Notes: generated by a model not told the origin, from the letters alone. A stretch of 64,000 nucleotides of DNA from Diphasiastrum complanatum (GCA_029204225.1 CM055112.1:43843200-43907199), one strand, 5' to 3'; counted from the stretch's first letter, positions 21,326 through 32,970 are shown. Made by a program: numbers and translations.

Positions 21326-21960
21326 TTTTAAATGTTCAGTAGTCCAGATTCTATATTGTACTGCAAGCAGTAAGATGAATTTTCTTGCCTAAGACCTCTT
21401 AGCAGTGGCAATGTTGACTCTGTTTGTTGTTTAGTCTATAATTTCAGGTGTTTGAAAATGTTGACTATGTTTGCTAATCAGCCTATAACTTTAGGTGTTT
21501 TGCACTCGACTATGAAATGCAATTGAGCAGTGTTATTTCTTGTATCTACATATTCTTGTGATGGTTAGTTTGGGTTCTATAATAGCGATGTTCTATTTAT
21601 TGGTTGTTCTGTACTATTGCAATGGACTACGATATATGAATGCACTAATAAACTTGAGGGGAGTATTTTGCTTGCGACATTACGACTACATAATGCACCT
21701 CCAGACGATTTGGTAAAGCTCCAACAATAATACGTTTTGGAATAAACAAAAGAAATAACAGCCTAGTTTCTAGAAGCTAGCAAGAAGAGCAAATAGCAAT
21801 GTCTTGCCATCCCTTTTTACAATGAAAAACTGATGTTGGAAACTGAAATCATTTTACTGAGGAATGCATTTTTCTTCAAAAGACAAACCTTGCACAAAAC
21901 TTCTTCATCTGAAGTATGTAGTAAATTATCAAATGTAATAGGTAGTTAACATGAAATTGA
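21326..21960. repeat. Gypsy-A leader-type sequence and linked repeat
   Basis: 21326-21600 is the inverted counterpart of 36200-36510, the stretch between Gypsy-A LTR and gag. 21600-21920 is the inverted counterpart of 32120-32440. No open frame of note. The last 50 bases return to M1-like sequence. Confidence 0.65.
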
Positions 21961-22975
21961 CGAATATAGAGCGTGTTGTCTCTCATATAGGAATCCATGG
22001 GTTAGTGTCCTTTTAATGTAATGAAGAATTCTCTTTGCCGCTTTCCAATGAGCCGCCCTAGGCGTAGCCATGAATTGACTCAGAACACTTACATCATAGC
22101 TTATATCAGGATGAGTAGGTGGGAGATAAATCAGTGAACCACCTAATTGATGAAACAAAGTAGCATCAACTAGCGCACTCTCAACCTGGTTAGAAAGTTT
22201 CTTACCAACCTCCACAGGTGGAGACATTGGCTTACTATTGCACATCTTGGAATGTTTCAGAATTTTATTCACATAATTCATTTGCATGAGTGTAATACCA
22301 GCACGTCTTTGCCAAATTTTCACTAGAAAAAAAACAATAGTGCATCAAACCAAGGTCAATCATATCAAAGTTGGAGGATAGATCCTTTTTTATAGCACTA
22401 ATCAAATCATCATCATTGTCTGTGATTATGAGGTCATCTACATATAACACAATCAGTGTGATGCTAGAGTCGCCAGCAAAGTAGTAAAGGTTGAAATCTG
22501 AAAAAATGTGTATCAAACTTCTAGACAAGAGATACTTATCAAAGTGGCTATAACAAGCTTGTCTCAATCCATACGAGGCCTTCTTCAATCTGCTATGCCT
22601 TGTATCACAAACCCACTAAGTTGCTCCATGTACACTTCTTCTTAAAGCTTACCATTCAAAAAAAGAGGACTTTACATCCATTTGATGTTGACTCCTCCCA
22701 AATAATGTCGCCAAGGTAATCACCATGCAAAGTGTGTGTTCCACTTAGCCACACGAGCAAAGGTCTTCTCATAATCAATGCCCTTACTCTATGCAATAGC
22801 CTTTCACTACAAGCCTTGCCTTGTGTTTTGCAATGGTTCCATCGGTATTGTACTTCATCCTATATATCAATTTGTTGGCAAATGGGTCTCTTTCTCTTTG
22901 GAAGATCCACTATCTCACAAAGATCCATTTATGCCCTTTGATCTTTGGCTTAATTAAGAAGCACGTCATTAACAA
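21961..22975 (-). pseudogene. Copia-B pol fragment, another copy
   Basis: Same order as 18791-20105: HQMDVKSSFF-like sequence, KASYGLRQACYSHFDKYLLS, IVLYVDDLIITDNDDDLIS (catalytic YVDD intact), SNFDMIDLGLMHYCF, then KIWQRRAGITLMQMNYVNK and [20 protein letters not shown]. The frame breaks at the poly-T/A tract near 22325. RNase H is cut at 21965. The 5' end joins unrelated sequence at about 22975. Confidence 0.82.
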
Positions 22976-23660
22976 TGTAAAAATGGTGCATCTACTACAC
23001 ATAGAAGATGTAAACTCAATAAGAACTTGTCTACAACAGTCGTACAACAACAGTACTCAAGCATGGAAGTTGCTTTGAAATCCACATTTTAGTTGGACTT
23101 TGAGTGCAAAAATATCGGCTAGCATTTGTCAATATCCACTAGGCAGCATGTTTCCACACAAACAAATGTAGAACAAGTAAACAGTTCATCAACATCAGTG
23201 GAATGTTTTTCAGCAATAGTGGGCTAAATAGACATGGCTCTCAATTTTGGCCCACAATCCATTCCCAATCCCTTTACCTTCTTAATGTTTTATGTCATTG
23301 TTGCAAATTTTGTCTTGACTAGTATTTGTTTCTCCTCAACTTGCAAGTTCTAGACATTTTTGACCTCAATTTCTTGCTTTGAACTCTCTAAAATTAGATG
23401 TTGCAAATGCCTACGTGACTCACGATTTTCCTCTGATTTCCAAAAACGTCTTTGCAACATACCTGGGTATTATATATTCATATAAAAAGTGAGTTTCTTT
23501 AGTGGAAACCAAAATTGGGATTTCAAATAAACCATAAAAAATCTTTAATGCTCGTTCACATTTGATTCGCACTGATAGTCTATTCGTGCATGGACTGGAT
23601 ATTTTCATCTGCAAAAATGGAGTTTTGTATAGAAAGAGCAAACATATAGATATTGTGAAC
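22976..23660. repeat. Module M1, inverted copy 3
   Basis: The reverse complement of 531-1140, including CATGCTTGAGTACTGTTGTT at its outer end. It leads into the plus-strand chromodomain relic, as the other copies do on the minus strand. Confidence 0.7.
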
Positions 23661-23990
23661 CGTTTCAAATTATAAAAAAAATTGGTTCGTTAGCTGACGA
23701 ACTAGATCTTCAGAACAAGACTACAGCTCACCCTGTGTTTCATGTAACCCACCTAAAATTAAGTTTACATGAAAGTGACGTAGTTGGTTCAGAGGAAGAT
23801 CTTACCCATTTGGAGACTTATCGCTTAGTGTTCGTTTGGAACCTGAAAAGGTATTCAGAACCAGAGATAAACAATTGAGAAATTGTTCTATCTCTGAGTG
23901 CCTGATCAGGTGGAAGGGACGGACTGAGGATGATGATTCGTGGGAGTGGGTTGAAAGCATAAAGAAGAATTTCCATAGGTTTCACTTCTA
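23640..23990 (+). pseudogene. Gypsy-B integrase tail with chromodomain, inverted copy 3
   Basis: The plus strand reads IGSLADELDLQNKTTAHPVF, a decayed middle, ECLIRWKGRTEDDDSWEWVE and SIKKNFHRFHF to a TAG. The chromodomain end is complete and keeps both tryptophans lost in copy 1. A deletion near 23815 (LETYRL for LEDLS.G) shifts the middle. Confidence 0.8.
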
Positions 23991-23993
23991 GAG

Positions 23994-24655
23994 GTTCAAG
24001 GGGGAAAGAATGTTATGTTTATATCCTGTACAAGGGAATCAAAATAATTCCTGACGTGGATAGCCGGTCACTCCAGTTGTATGTGATTATTAGTTATGCT
24101 ATGTCATTCCGGACATGGTCATATCAAGTAATCAATTATCATATGAGGGCCTAGACCTATAATTGGACATAGGAGCACATGCATTGTGAATGACTACTTT
24201 AATGCAAGAATAGGAGGTCAATTGCTCAATACAGGTTGCATGGGGATCCTAGGAGGAATATTCTCTCTCCCTTGGAGAAATATATCCTATGGAAACTCGC
24301 CCATCTCCCTATTCTGCATTCAGTTTCTTGAACCAGTTTCTCCTCTCCTCTCTTGTGTTCTTCACTTTGGCTTGGAGGTGGATTGGGTAGGGTATTGACT
24401 AGCCTGTCCATATTGATTGAATGCTTCATCCTCCACAGGTGTCCTTTTGGTTTGCATGTGACAGGATTCTTGAAGATCTTCACTTGGCGATCATTATAGC
24501 AATGATTCCATGTTCTATCTGAGTATCTAATTGATTTGTCTGGTTGTCTGCTCATCGCTTACGCTACCACCGCACATTAGAGGCTCTTACATTATGTTCT
24601 TGTGTTCGCCTACTAAGTCACCAATAGTGCATGCACCGGGAGAATTGAATAGATT
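23994..24655 (+). mobile_element. Gypsy-B polypurine tract and LTR, plus strand
   Basis: TTCAAGGGGGAAAGAA (23994-24009) is the polypurine tract and the LTR opens with TGTTATGTTTATATCC at 24011. It extends at least to about 24500, where it still matches 30752-30960. The outer end is not clear because the sequence passes into LTR-like flank at 24656. The minus-strand counterparts at 1-179 and 17641-17752 are shorter. Confidence 0.65.
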
Positions 24656-24793
24656 GATTGTCCAATTTCTCCGACAAGGAGCACTTGCATGGTGTTTGAC
24701 TGCTATAATACAAGAATAGAAGATCAATGGCTTAATATCGATTGCATAAGGATCCTAAGAGGAATATTCTCTCCTCTTGGAGAGAATAAATAC
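24656..24793. repeat. LTR-like flank of Copia-A copy 2
   Basis: Same sequence as 1273-1416 and the same junction with the Copia-A LTR. The last seven bases TAAATAC (24787-24793) are repeated at 30745-30751 beyond the other LTR. Confidence 0.7.
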
Positions 24794-25065
24794 TTAGAAT
24801 TTGCTTTGCACAGGAACACAGATCATGCTACACAGTAGCACAAACAGAAAACACTCTCCATAGCAAACTCACATAGCAACTGTATATCTTAAAATGAAAT
24901 TACAATGTACATATAGTTGTTCACTCAGGCAACCCATGCATGACCCAGGTTGTTGTTGGCGGGACGCATGTCCCATCGACTTGCCTCATGGCAGGGCCAA
25001 CTGATCCTTATCAACTGATAGGACCCACAATACAGTAGCACAGTGATTCTACTTTAAGTCTAACT
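24794..25065 (-). repeat. Copia-A 3' LTR (copy 2)
   Basis: 272 bases, TTAGAATT...AGTCTAACT on the plus strand. The polypurine tract abuts it on the right. Confidence 0.85.
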
Positions 25066-25261
25066 CTCCCCCTTAAAGTAGAGTCTACTTTATACAGTCA
25101 TATACATAGCTTTAAAGTTAACAAACTTTAAGTACAAAAAGCTTTGAAGTACAAGTGGCTCAGTGAAAATATCAGCTGGTATTCGGCAGCCTCTCACATA
25201 TAAAGTGATATCGAATCTCAATGTGTTTAGTTCTTGCATGGAACACTGTATTCTTTGCTAG

Positions 25262-25702
25262 CTAAATGCCACTCTGACTATCGCTATGTAATGTCGTGGG
25301 ATTTTTTTGCTTCATACCAACTTCTTCGAAGATCTGTCTCAACCATATAGCTTCATGTGCTGCACTACACATTGCCTTATACTCTGCTTCAGTGGTGGAA
25401 AGAGCAATTGTACTTTGCTTTTTACTAGACCAGGAAAAGCAACTACCACAAAACTGGAATACATACCCTGTGGTGGATCTACGATCATCATAGTCACTTC
25501 CCCAATCTGCATCCACATAGTCACACAACTCAGGTAAACCATCATGCTTCCTATAAATCAAGCCATAATTTGAAGTGCCTTTCACATAATGCAAAATGCG
25601 TTTAGCTGCCTTCCAATGCGTTTCCATAGGTGCTGCCATAAACTGACTTACAATGCCAACAACATAGCATATATCTGGTCTAGTTGTGGTAAGGTAAATC
25701 AA
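25262..25702 (-). pseudogene. Copia-A RNase H (copy 2), 3' end deleted
   Basis: The frame matches 1733-2377 from TTRPDICYVVGIVSQFM through YVDADWGSD and LSTTEAEYKAMCSAAHE to LHSDSQSGI. It then stops, because the segment for HARTKHIEIQYHF onward is broken by a deletion around 25150-25200. The last RNase H catalytic region is therefore incomplete. Confidence 0.87.
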
Positions 25703-25806
25703 GCTCCCTGCCTATACAGTGTAGCATCAAATGACTGTGACTCATCAAGGTTGGAAAGCTTTTTACCTGATTCAATAAGAGTATTCACTGGTTTGCAATC
25801 CTGAAC

Positions 25807-26523
25807 CTAAACCTGTGCAACAACTCTTTGACATACTTCACCTGTGTTAAACCCACTTTGTGTCCTTTTTGCCACGCCAAGGCAATAATGCATCAGGCTG
25901 AGATCTGTCATCTCGAATTGTTCCATGAGGTCTTTCTTGATCAGATCTATCATCTCTTGATTATTTTTCGTAATAATCAAGTCATCAACATAAAGAGCAA
26001 TCAAAGCAACCATACCATCAAAGCATAAGACATATAGACTTGGATTAGAATGTGTTCTCACCATCTCCTTTGAACGAAAGTAGGCATCAATCCTGCTATA
26101 CCACGCACGTGGTGCCTGTTTAAGACCATAAAGTGCTTTCTTCAAGTGACATACTTTATTTTCCTCTCCCTTCGTTACAAAGCCTTCAGGTTGATCCATG
26201 AACACCTCTTCCTCTAACTCACTATTTAGAAAAGCAGATTTCACATCCATCTGATGCAAAGGCCAACCAAAATGTGAAGCTAAAGCAACAAGTAGACATA
26301 GAGTATTCCACTTACATACTGGCGCAAAGGTCTCCTCATAGTCAATGACTTTACTTTGTGCATACCCTTTGATCACCAATCTTGCCTTGTGCTTTGCTAT
26401 ACTTCCATCTGCATGATACTTAGTCATGTATATCAATTTGCAACTAATGGGTTTCTTGCCAACTGGTGGTTCTACTAAGTCCCATGTGCTATGTTTAGCA
26501 ATTGACTCCATCTCCTCTCCCAT
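25807..26523 (-). pseudogene. Copia-A reverse transcriptase (copy 2), open
   Basis: 238 codons without a stop: STWDLVEPPVGKKPISCKL, KARLVIKGYAQ, DYEETFAPVCKWN, HQMDVKSAFLNSELEEEVF, KALYGLKQAPRAWY and the catalytic ALYVDDLIITKN, then EQFEMTDLSLMHYCLGV. After LGV the frame departs from copy 1 (AKRTQSGFNTG), so it is cut off before the RNase H block. This is the best reverse transcriptase of the family here. Confidence 0.9.
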
Positions 26524-27735
26524 GGCCTTGACCCAAATGTCATCATCCTTCGCTTCACCATAAGTTGAAGGTTCTTTGTTTTGAATAATGCTAGATAGGA
26601 GAGCATAATTTGCTTCATACCCTTCAGGTTGTGTCTTCTCTCTTGTTGATCTTCATAGCTCTCTCTGGCTAGATGATCCTGGAAAGTCATCCACGTTGTA
26701 GCTCTCCAACAATCTCTCAAGCCACTTAGGAAGCTTCCTGTCAGATGATCGGCTTCCTGGTGAAAATGTATCCCACGATACATCCTTCTCCTTGCGTTTG
26801 TCACCTGCAACTTCAATCCTTCTTGCACCAAAAGGTTTGTCTCTACCTCTCCAACCTGTCCCTTGAGGTTGAGTAGTAGTATCTTGAGATGTATCCTTTT
26901 TTTCATCACTTGGAAGGTCAATGAATGGATCATCATCAGGTGGTATCCTCACTATACCATCTTTCCCACTGGATGTATCTATCTTCTCAACATCCTCGTT
27001 TTCATACATCTTGGATTCATCAAAGATAACATCACGACTTACATGGATTTTGTTTTCCACTGGATCAAAACATCTATAGCCCTTCACATGGTCATCACAT
27101 CTTAGGAATATGCACTTGATAGCTTTTACATCAAGTTTACGTCTCTCTTTTGTAGGAACGTGTACAAAGACCTTACATCCAAAGATTCACAAGTGGTTCA
27201 CCTTTGCCTGCTTCTTCGTGAATGCTTCCTCAGGTGTTATCTTTGGTATGGCAATGGTAGGACTTCTATTTTGAAGATAGACTGCCGTACTGCATGCTTC
27301 TGACCAAGATCCTTTTGGCAGTTTCATCTCAACTAGCATAGATCTGGCACTTTCCACAATTGTACGATTCTTGCGCTCAGCTACACCATTGAGAGCAGGA
27401 GTATGAGCTTGTGTAAATTGTGTTTTAATCCCACATTGATCACAAAGATCATTGAAGTCATTAGACTTGTACTCACCTCCACTATCTATCTTATAACTTT
27501 GATCTTCCTACCTGTCTAATTTTCGACCAATGCTTTGAAGCTCTTGAAGTTGTCAAATGCATCTGATTTCTTCTTCAAGAAATAGATCCACGTCTTATGT
27601 GACATATCATCAATAAAGGTCATGAAATAGAAGGCTTTACCCAAGGATGTGGTCCTCTTAGGCCCACATAAATCTGTGTGGATTAAATCCAGGATGTTCT
27701 TTGCTCTTGCAAGACCACCTTTATTGAACTTATCT
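26524..27735 (-). pseudogene. Copia-A integrase core and linker (copy 2)
   Basis: The core is read in pieces: HTDLCGP with the first aspartate intact (unlike copy 1), FYFMTFIDDMSHKTWIYF, a damaged second-aspartate region near 27490, then ERKNRTIVESARSMLVEM. The linker KGYRCFDPVENKIHVSRDVI and the acidic VEKIDTSSGKDG follow (27087-26653). A TAA and a deletion at about 27485-27520 break the frame. Confidence 0.83.
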
Positions 27736-28421
27736 CAATGATGCTTCCCATATACACAAGATTCGCACATCGATTTCAAGTGATCTTCTATGGTAGGCAA
27801 TCCTGTTACCATCTCCAATCTTCTCATCAAACTGAGGCTTCCCAAGTTCAAGTGACCAAGCCTCTTATGCCACAACTCAGTTTGCGATGGAATGCACGAT
27901 ACAAGTCCATGTTGCCTCTTAATTGTAGCATTCAACCTATACAATTTTGTATTGGGCTCCCTTAATCCATCCGCAATAACCTTGAACTTTTGGTTCACAT
28001 CTTTCACAAAGCAACAATCATGGGCAAATTCTACTTTTAACTTTTGATCAGTAATGACTCCAACAGAAAGTAGATTTTTCTTCAAACCTGGTACGTAAAG
28101 TACCTCCCTGATTATCCTGCTTTTTCCATCAGGTAGTTGGATTGAAACAGTGCCTATCCCCTTGATCTTGTACACCTCACCATTTGCTTGTGAAACGGAT
28201 GTTCCATTATCCAACACTTTCAAGCTACTAAACCAATTGTTGTTACCTGTCATGTGTCTTGTGGCTCCCGAGTCAATATACCATGCTTGATCATCTTGAT
28301 TAGATGAAAATGCATATATGAAGATGCTAGAGTCTTCAAACTCACCCTCATCAACAAGGTTACCTGCTTGTTTTGGTTTCCCCTTGGCTTGTTCCACTAG
28401 GAATTTGCGACATTCACTCAT
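27735..28421 (-). pseudogene. Copia-A protease and integrase zinc domain (copy 2)
   Basis: A 228-codon open frame carries the protease (YIDSGATRHMTGN, LYVPGLKKNLLSVGVITDQ) and, in the same frame, integrase HKRLGHLNLGSL and CESCVYGKHH. It shows the join that copy 1 has lost. It ends at a stop directly after the HHCC domain. Confidence 0.88.
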
Positions 28422-29157
28422 CCAATAGCCCTTTTTACCACAATAGAAGCACTTGCCTTTCTTCTTGGTCTTACTGGAAGATCTCTCATCCTCTTGAGTC
28501 TTGGCAAATTGTTGTTTAGATTCTTCTTGCCCTTGCCCTTGCCTTGTTTTTGGCGTGTCGCAAGTGCTTGATCGTCAGTATTTTGACGTCTAGTTTTCAC
28601 CATTTCTCGCCATTGCTCTTCCTGCATCAAGATTCCTGTGAGCTCGACAAAGGTTGGCAATCTTTCTCTTGATGCTATTCTGCTCACAAACATCTAATAG
28701 GGTTCTGCAATGCCGCACAATGCATAGTGCACCAGCTCCATGTCACGTATGCGCTCACCAATAGAATGCAGTTCATCCCTCATTGTCTTGATTCTGGTCA
28801 TGTACGTCTGAATGTGCTCTCCTTGCTCCATGCGGGCACTATTCAGCTTTGACTTCATAAACATGATTCTTGACGGATTTGACGTCTCGAACTGCTCCTT
28901 TAGCACATCCCATGTCTGTCTGGGTGTAACAGCATCCCAAATGTGGGTAATGATGTGAAGGTCAAAGCTTTCCTCATCTTTTTATTGAACACTTTGATAT
29001 TCGTTTCATTTGGCGACCTTCTCTCATCACCCGTGATGACTTTCCACACATCTTTCCCCATCATTATGTTTTTCATTTTGAATTTCCACATTGCATAGTT
29101 GGAAATCCCGTCCAATTTGCTACTTTCACTCAAAATGGACTCTCCCATGTTTGCCAT
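28418..29157 (-). pseudogene. Copia-A Gag (copy 2)
   Basis: Gag starts MANMGESILSESSKLDGISN, continues AMWKFKMKNIMMGKDVW to KMRKALTFT, then shifts frame at a deletion near 28950. LKEQFETSNPSRIMF, HIQTYMTRIKTMRDEL and QEEQWREMVKTRRQNTDDQ follow. The zinc-knuckle region near 28430 has CIVVKRAIG-type shifted text and is broken. Three frames are needed to read it through. Confidence 0.85.
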
Positions 29158-30458
29158 CGCAAAACTGCTTGAAACTTTTGCCGTAGGCTAAAAGTAGTAT
29201 GTCGAGGCCAACAGTGATGTCAGAAGTTGAAAATAATGACCTACACTTTTTCCCTTACCAGGCCACTCACCGCTTTTCCACCAATTTGAAAGCCAAATTG
29301 GCATCGCATTTCGAAATGCGCTTAGTCGTCAACTCCCAACTACGTGCCCAGTGGAATGGCGAAATCACTTATGGCGCACTCCGGACACTTTCTCCACTGC
29401 AATCACTCTATTTTGTTGTACCGTACTTGCAGCTACAGTCCAAGTGCCCTTCGTTTGGAGGTTATAACCTTTCGTTTGGGTCAAAACGGGTAAAGGACCC
29501 AAAAATAGGGACTTTTCTAGTTTTTGAACTGTTTTTTCACCTTGGAGAAACTTCACACTTCACTTGTGAAGGGACCCAACTCCAATTTCAGTATAAAGTT
29601 TTTAATGAAGTTGAAGGCCAAAATGCACTTCACTTCTTCAGGGCCCTCTTCAACAACCCTTCAGACTCCATCCAATGGTTGATTATGATCTAACTGTGGA
29701 TATCCCTTTTGGATAGTACGAACTGAGCCGTTGATCTTGTAGCTTCTCTATCCAACGGATCTGAGCACTCTTGTGCACTAATGGAGAGTCTTGTAAGCGC
29801 TACCCACTTCAAAACACTATGCCATTTGCTTGGTTCCACGTGCGAACTGAGTCGCGACCTCCCTGCTCGCGGCCAGCTTCCCTCTCTCTACCCCAAGGTT
29901 TTAGCTATGGCATCCCTCAGCCATCTTTCTCCCTCTCTAGATTGCGGCTGCCCACGGCCTCTTCAAAACTGATTTGCACTGCTAGGGCACCCTCCTCTAA
30001 GTTTTTACAGCTTGCAAAACGGATAAGTATAGAGAAAAATCTCTGATTTTGTGCTCCCAAACCCCAGACCAGGGTTTTTCACACAAATCTGTTCTTGGCT
30101 TCCAATTCACAGTGTTTTGACAAGCCTATCCTCTTGCTCTGAGGTAGCCCTACTACTAGAACTGTGATGCTTCAATTTTTTTGTCAAACGGTGTCCAATT
30201 GAATGCACACTGACTGCAAACACCAAATAGCCTGCTCGGAATTTCAAAATTCCGTTTGTTGAGGTTCTGATTCAGCCAACAACTCTTGTCTCTAAATCCT
30301 CACACAGTCTCAAGCTCACCAAGCTTCTGTGTGCTAAACTCTCTACAACAGCGTTTCTCCTTCCGTCTTCAACCCGCCGTAAACCCCGAACTCTCAGAAG
30401 ACACTTCTCCCGAAGCTCTCTTCAACGACGATGTTGTACTGTGTACACTCCTTGTATG
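29158..30458 (-). other. Copia-A leader (copy 2)
   Basis: 1.3 kb between the primer site and the Gag start. It is richer in C and G than its surroundings. No motif is identified. Plus-strand frames in it (for instance 29199-29693) run antisense to the element RNA and match nothing I know. Confidence 0.6.
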
Positions 30459-30470
30459 GCTTTGATACTA
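30459..30470 (-). promoter_or_regulatory. Copia-A primer binding site, decayed
   Basis: The minus strand reads TAGTATCAAAGC, two transitions away from the initiator tRNA-Met complement TGGTATCAGAGC, and lies two bases from the LTR. Confidence 0.8.
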
Positions 30471-30472
30471 AC

Positions 30473-30744
30473 TTAGAATTTGCTTTGCACAGGAACACGG
30501 ATCATGCTACATAGTAACAAAGACAGAAAACACTTTCCACATCAAGATCACATAGCAACTGTATATCTCAAAATGAAATTACACTATACATATAGTTGTT
30601 CACTCAGGCAACCCATGCATGACCCAGGTTGTCGTTGGCGGGACACGTGTCTCGTCGACTTGCCTCGTGGCAAGGCCAACTGATCCTTATCAACTGATAG
30701 GACCCACAGTACAATAGCACAGTGATTCTACTTTAATTCTAGCT
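30473..30744 (-). repeat. Copia-A 5' LTR (copy 2)
   Basis: 272 bases, the same length as the 3' LTR, starting TTAGAATTTGC and ending AATTCTAGCT on the plus strand. It is followed by TAAATAC (30745-30751). Confidence 0.85.
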
Positions 30745-30751
30745 TAAATAC

Positions 30752-31560
30752 CATGGAAGCTCGCCCATCTCCCTATTGGAATTTCAAATTCTTGAGCCAG
30801 TTTCCTCTCCTCTCTTGTATTCATTCACTATGGCTTGGGCCTGGGTGAAGTGGTTAGGGTGTTGAGTAGCCTCTTCATGTTGGTTGGGTGGTTTATGCTC
30901 CACATGTGTCCTGTTGGTTTGCATGTGACAGGATTCTTGAAGATCTTCAGTTGGCGATTGTTATATAGGGAGGCAATTCTCGACACTGCAATTGCTTTCG
31001 AAAAAGCAAAGCTCCTTGAATGAGCCTTTTTCTCAGTCTTGAACAATATCTTGGAATCGTCGTCTTCATCATAGTAATTATCACGTATTTGACCAAGCAT
31101 TTTTGGTTCACTAAATGGAGCTACACCTTTATTTCTAGACATGACCAAGCATAGTTTATCACCTCTTGTGATGATAGCCCACTGATATGCCTTGTATGAA
31201 TGATAACTAATCTTTTCAGAAAATTTCGCTACAACAATTTTTTTTGGCTGTGGATTATCATGGACGGTGGAGACTTTTGCGGGTGAGTCACCCTCACCTC
31301 TGGGATGACCAGTCCTCCGCTTCTTATGTGTCGCCTTAGGAGTAACAAATCCCTCTAAGACTTGAAATTTGATCTTTTGTGTGGGTTTGCTATTACAATA
31401 ACGATAAACATGAGAAAGTTACCAAACAGTCATAAAATTCTCTTTTGAGTCGGTTGTTTTCAATATAGAATACGCATGCGAACTAGTTTTGCTAAAAATA
31501 AAGAGAAAGTAGATGGAAAATTGTCAAAATATGCATCTAGAAAACAATAATTTCTCTTAG
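30752..31560 (-). pseudogene. Repeated block with an unrecognised coding piece, inverted copy
   Basis: The counterpart of 16740-17640. On the minus strand the code reads GFVTPKATHKKRRTGHPRGE, a serine/proline-rich stretch, KFSEKISYHSYKAYQWAIIT, VMSRNKGVAPFSEPKMLGQI and DNYYDEDDDSKILFKTEKK. After that it turns into LTR-like sequence. This copy is less damaged than the plus-strand one. I cannot name the protein. Confidence 0.45.
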
Positions 31561-31587
31561 TTTGTCACTAAAATATGTCAATTTGAT

Positions 31588-32080
31588 TCGACAGATCGAT
31601 ACCTGGTATCGATTTGTTGTATCAAACTGACAAATGATACGGAAAATCGATATCCGGTATCAATCTATAGTATCAAATTCACAAATGATACTAGACATCG
31701 ATACCAAGTATCGATCTTTGGTATCATTTGTTTGATACGTGAAATCGATACTGGGTATCGTTCTTCCTTATCAAATTGAAAAAAATGATACGAGAAATCG
31801 ATACCCCATATAGATCTCTCGTATCATTTGTCAATTTGATATGGCAGATCGATATCCGGTATTGATTTCTCGGTATCGATTCCTCATATGACTTTTAAAT
31901 TTGATAGGGCAGATCAATACCCGGTATCGATTTGCCGTACCATCTACAAATGACTCTATTATTACGGAAAGTCATTTTTTTACAAATGATACCATAGGTT
32001 GATACGCGGTATTGACCTGTCCTATCATTGGCAATATATGATACCCGAGAACGATCCCACATATCGATGTCTGGTATGAA
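31588..32080. repeat. Array of nested ATCGATACC palindromes, copy 2 (inverted)
   Basis: Eight to nine units with the same structure as 16250-16735, for example ATCGATACCAAGTATCGATC at 31698-31717. Neighbouring units are joined by ATTTGTCAATTTGATA. Confidence 0.8.
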
Positions 32081-32084
32081 GGAT

Positions 32085-32609
32085 GCTCAAAATTATTATT
32101 CAGAAATGTTTAAATTAAATTGATGGTTTTGACACACAAATTCTATATCATTTTAAGAATCGCAAAAGAGCCAAGTGACAAAAAAATGAGTTGTTACTGA
32201 ATATCGATTTATTTTAGAAGTTTTGTGTAAGGTTTGTCTTTTCAAGAAAAATGCATTTCTTGGTGAAATGATTTCAGTTTCCAACATAAATTTTTCATTG
32301 TAAAAAGGGATGGCAAGACATTGCTATTTGCTCTGCTTGCTAGCTTCTAGAGACTAGGTTGTTATTTCTTTTGTTTATTCCAGAACGTATTATTGTTGGA
32401 GCTTTGCCAAATCATTTGGAGGTGCATTATGTAGTCGCAATGTCGCAAGCAAATTATGGCAACAAAACCCGTAATAAACCGTGAACAACTTCCCTAAAGC
32501 TAATCAGTGCGTTCATATACCATAGTCCATTGCAACAGTACAGAACAAGTAGCTATAACTCATATATTTTGACAGGAATTGAAGATATTTCTCATGATCG
32601 TAATATGTC
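32085..32609. repeat. Non-coding repeat shared with 21600-21920 and 36120-36200
   Basis: 32110-32440 is the inverted counterpart of 21600-21920. 32450-32550 resembles the Gypsy-A leader start (compare 36120-36220: AACTATGAACAACTCCCCTA). No open frame. Confidence 0.6.
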
Positions 32610-32805
32610 TGTTAGGGCTTTTTGGCCATAACAATGGACATTGTAAATATGTGGTTGTTAATGTAAGTATAGGATTGTTGGTTAATATGTAAGTAGTTAT
32701 GTTGTAAGGTCTTCATGTTAGGAGACATTGTGGTAGGACAATTATGAAGTTAAAGTTGATAGGCTAGTTAGCGTATAGTCATATTCGGAAGGAAGTCGAA
32801 TAGTT
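32610..32805 (+). mobile_element. Gypsy-A-like LTR, plus strand, 5' part
   Basis: Starts TGTTAGGGCTTTTTGGCC and follows the 429-bp LTR of 6084-6512 (reverse complement) down to AATAGTTCG, with scattered differences. Beyond 32805 similarity is not evident, but the distance from here to the TATA box at 32971 matches the spacing in that LTR, so a diverged LTR may continue to about 33050. Confidence 0.65.
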
Positions 32806-32970
32806 CGTCAGCGAGGATGTCTCGGGTTCGTGTAAGGAAGCGGTGGGTTCCTCGGCAAAGAACATCCAATGAAGAGGATGGCATTTCAGAAATAGCGCAC
32901 AATGAGCAAATAGAATCTATTGAGAATATTACATTGTTTTGAAGTATAGTGGTATAATCTATTTGATTAC

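Larger units (their letters stand above)
24794..30744 (-). mobile_element. Copia-A copy 2, full-length but old Ty1/copia element
   Basis: 5951 bp with 272-bp LTRs at both ends, a decayed tRNA-Met primer site, a long leader, gag, protease, integrase, reverse transcriptase, a shortened RNase H and a polypurine tract (25066-25078, minus strand CTTTAAGGGGGAG). TAAATAC flanks both ends. The two LTRs differ at about two dozen of 272 positions by manual count, so the insertion is far older than Copia-E. Multiple frameshifts make it non-functional. Confidence 0.92.

Noticed and set aside
29199-29693. 164-codon plus-strand frame in the Copia-A leader
   Set aside because: It runs antisense to the element, has an unremarkable composition and no recognisable domain. 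The leader is GC-richer than its surroundings, which lengthens chance frames.
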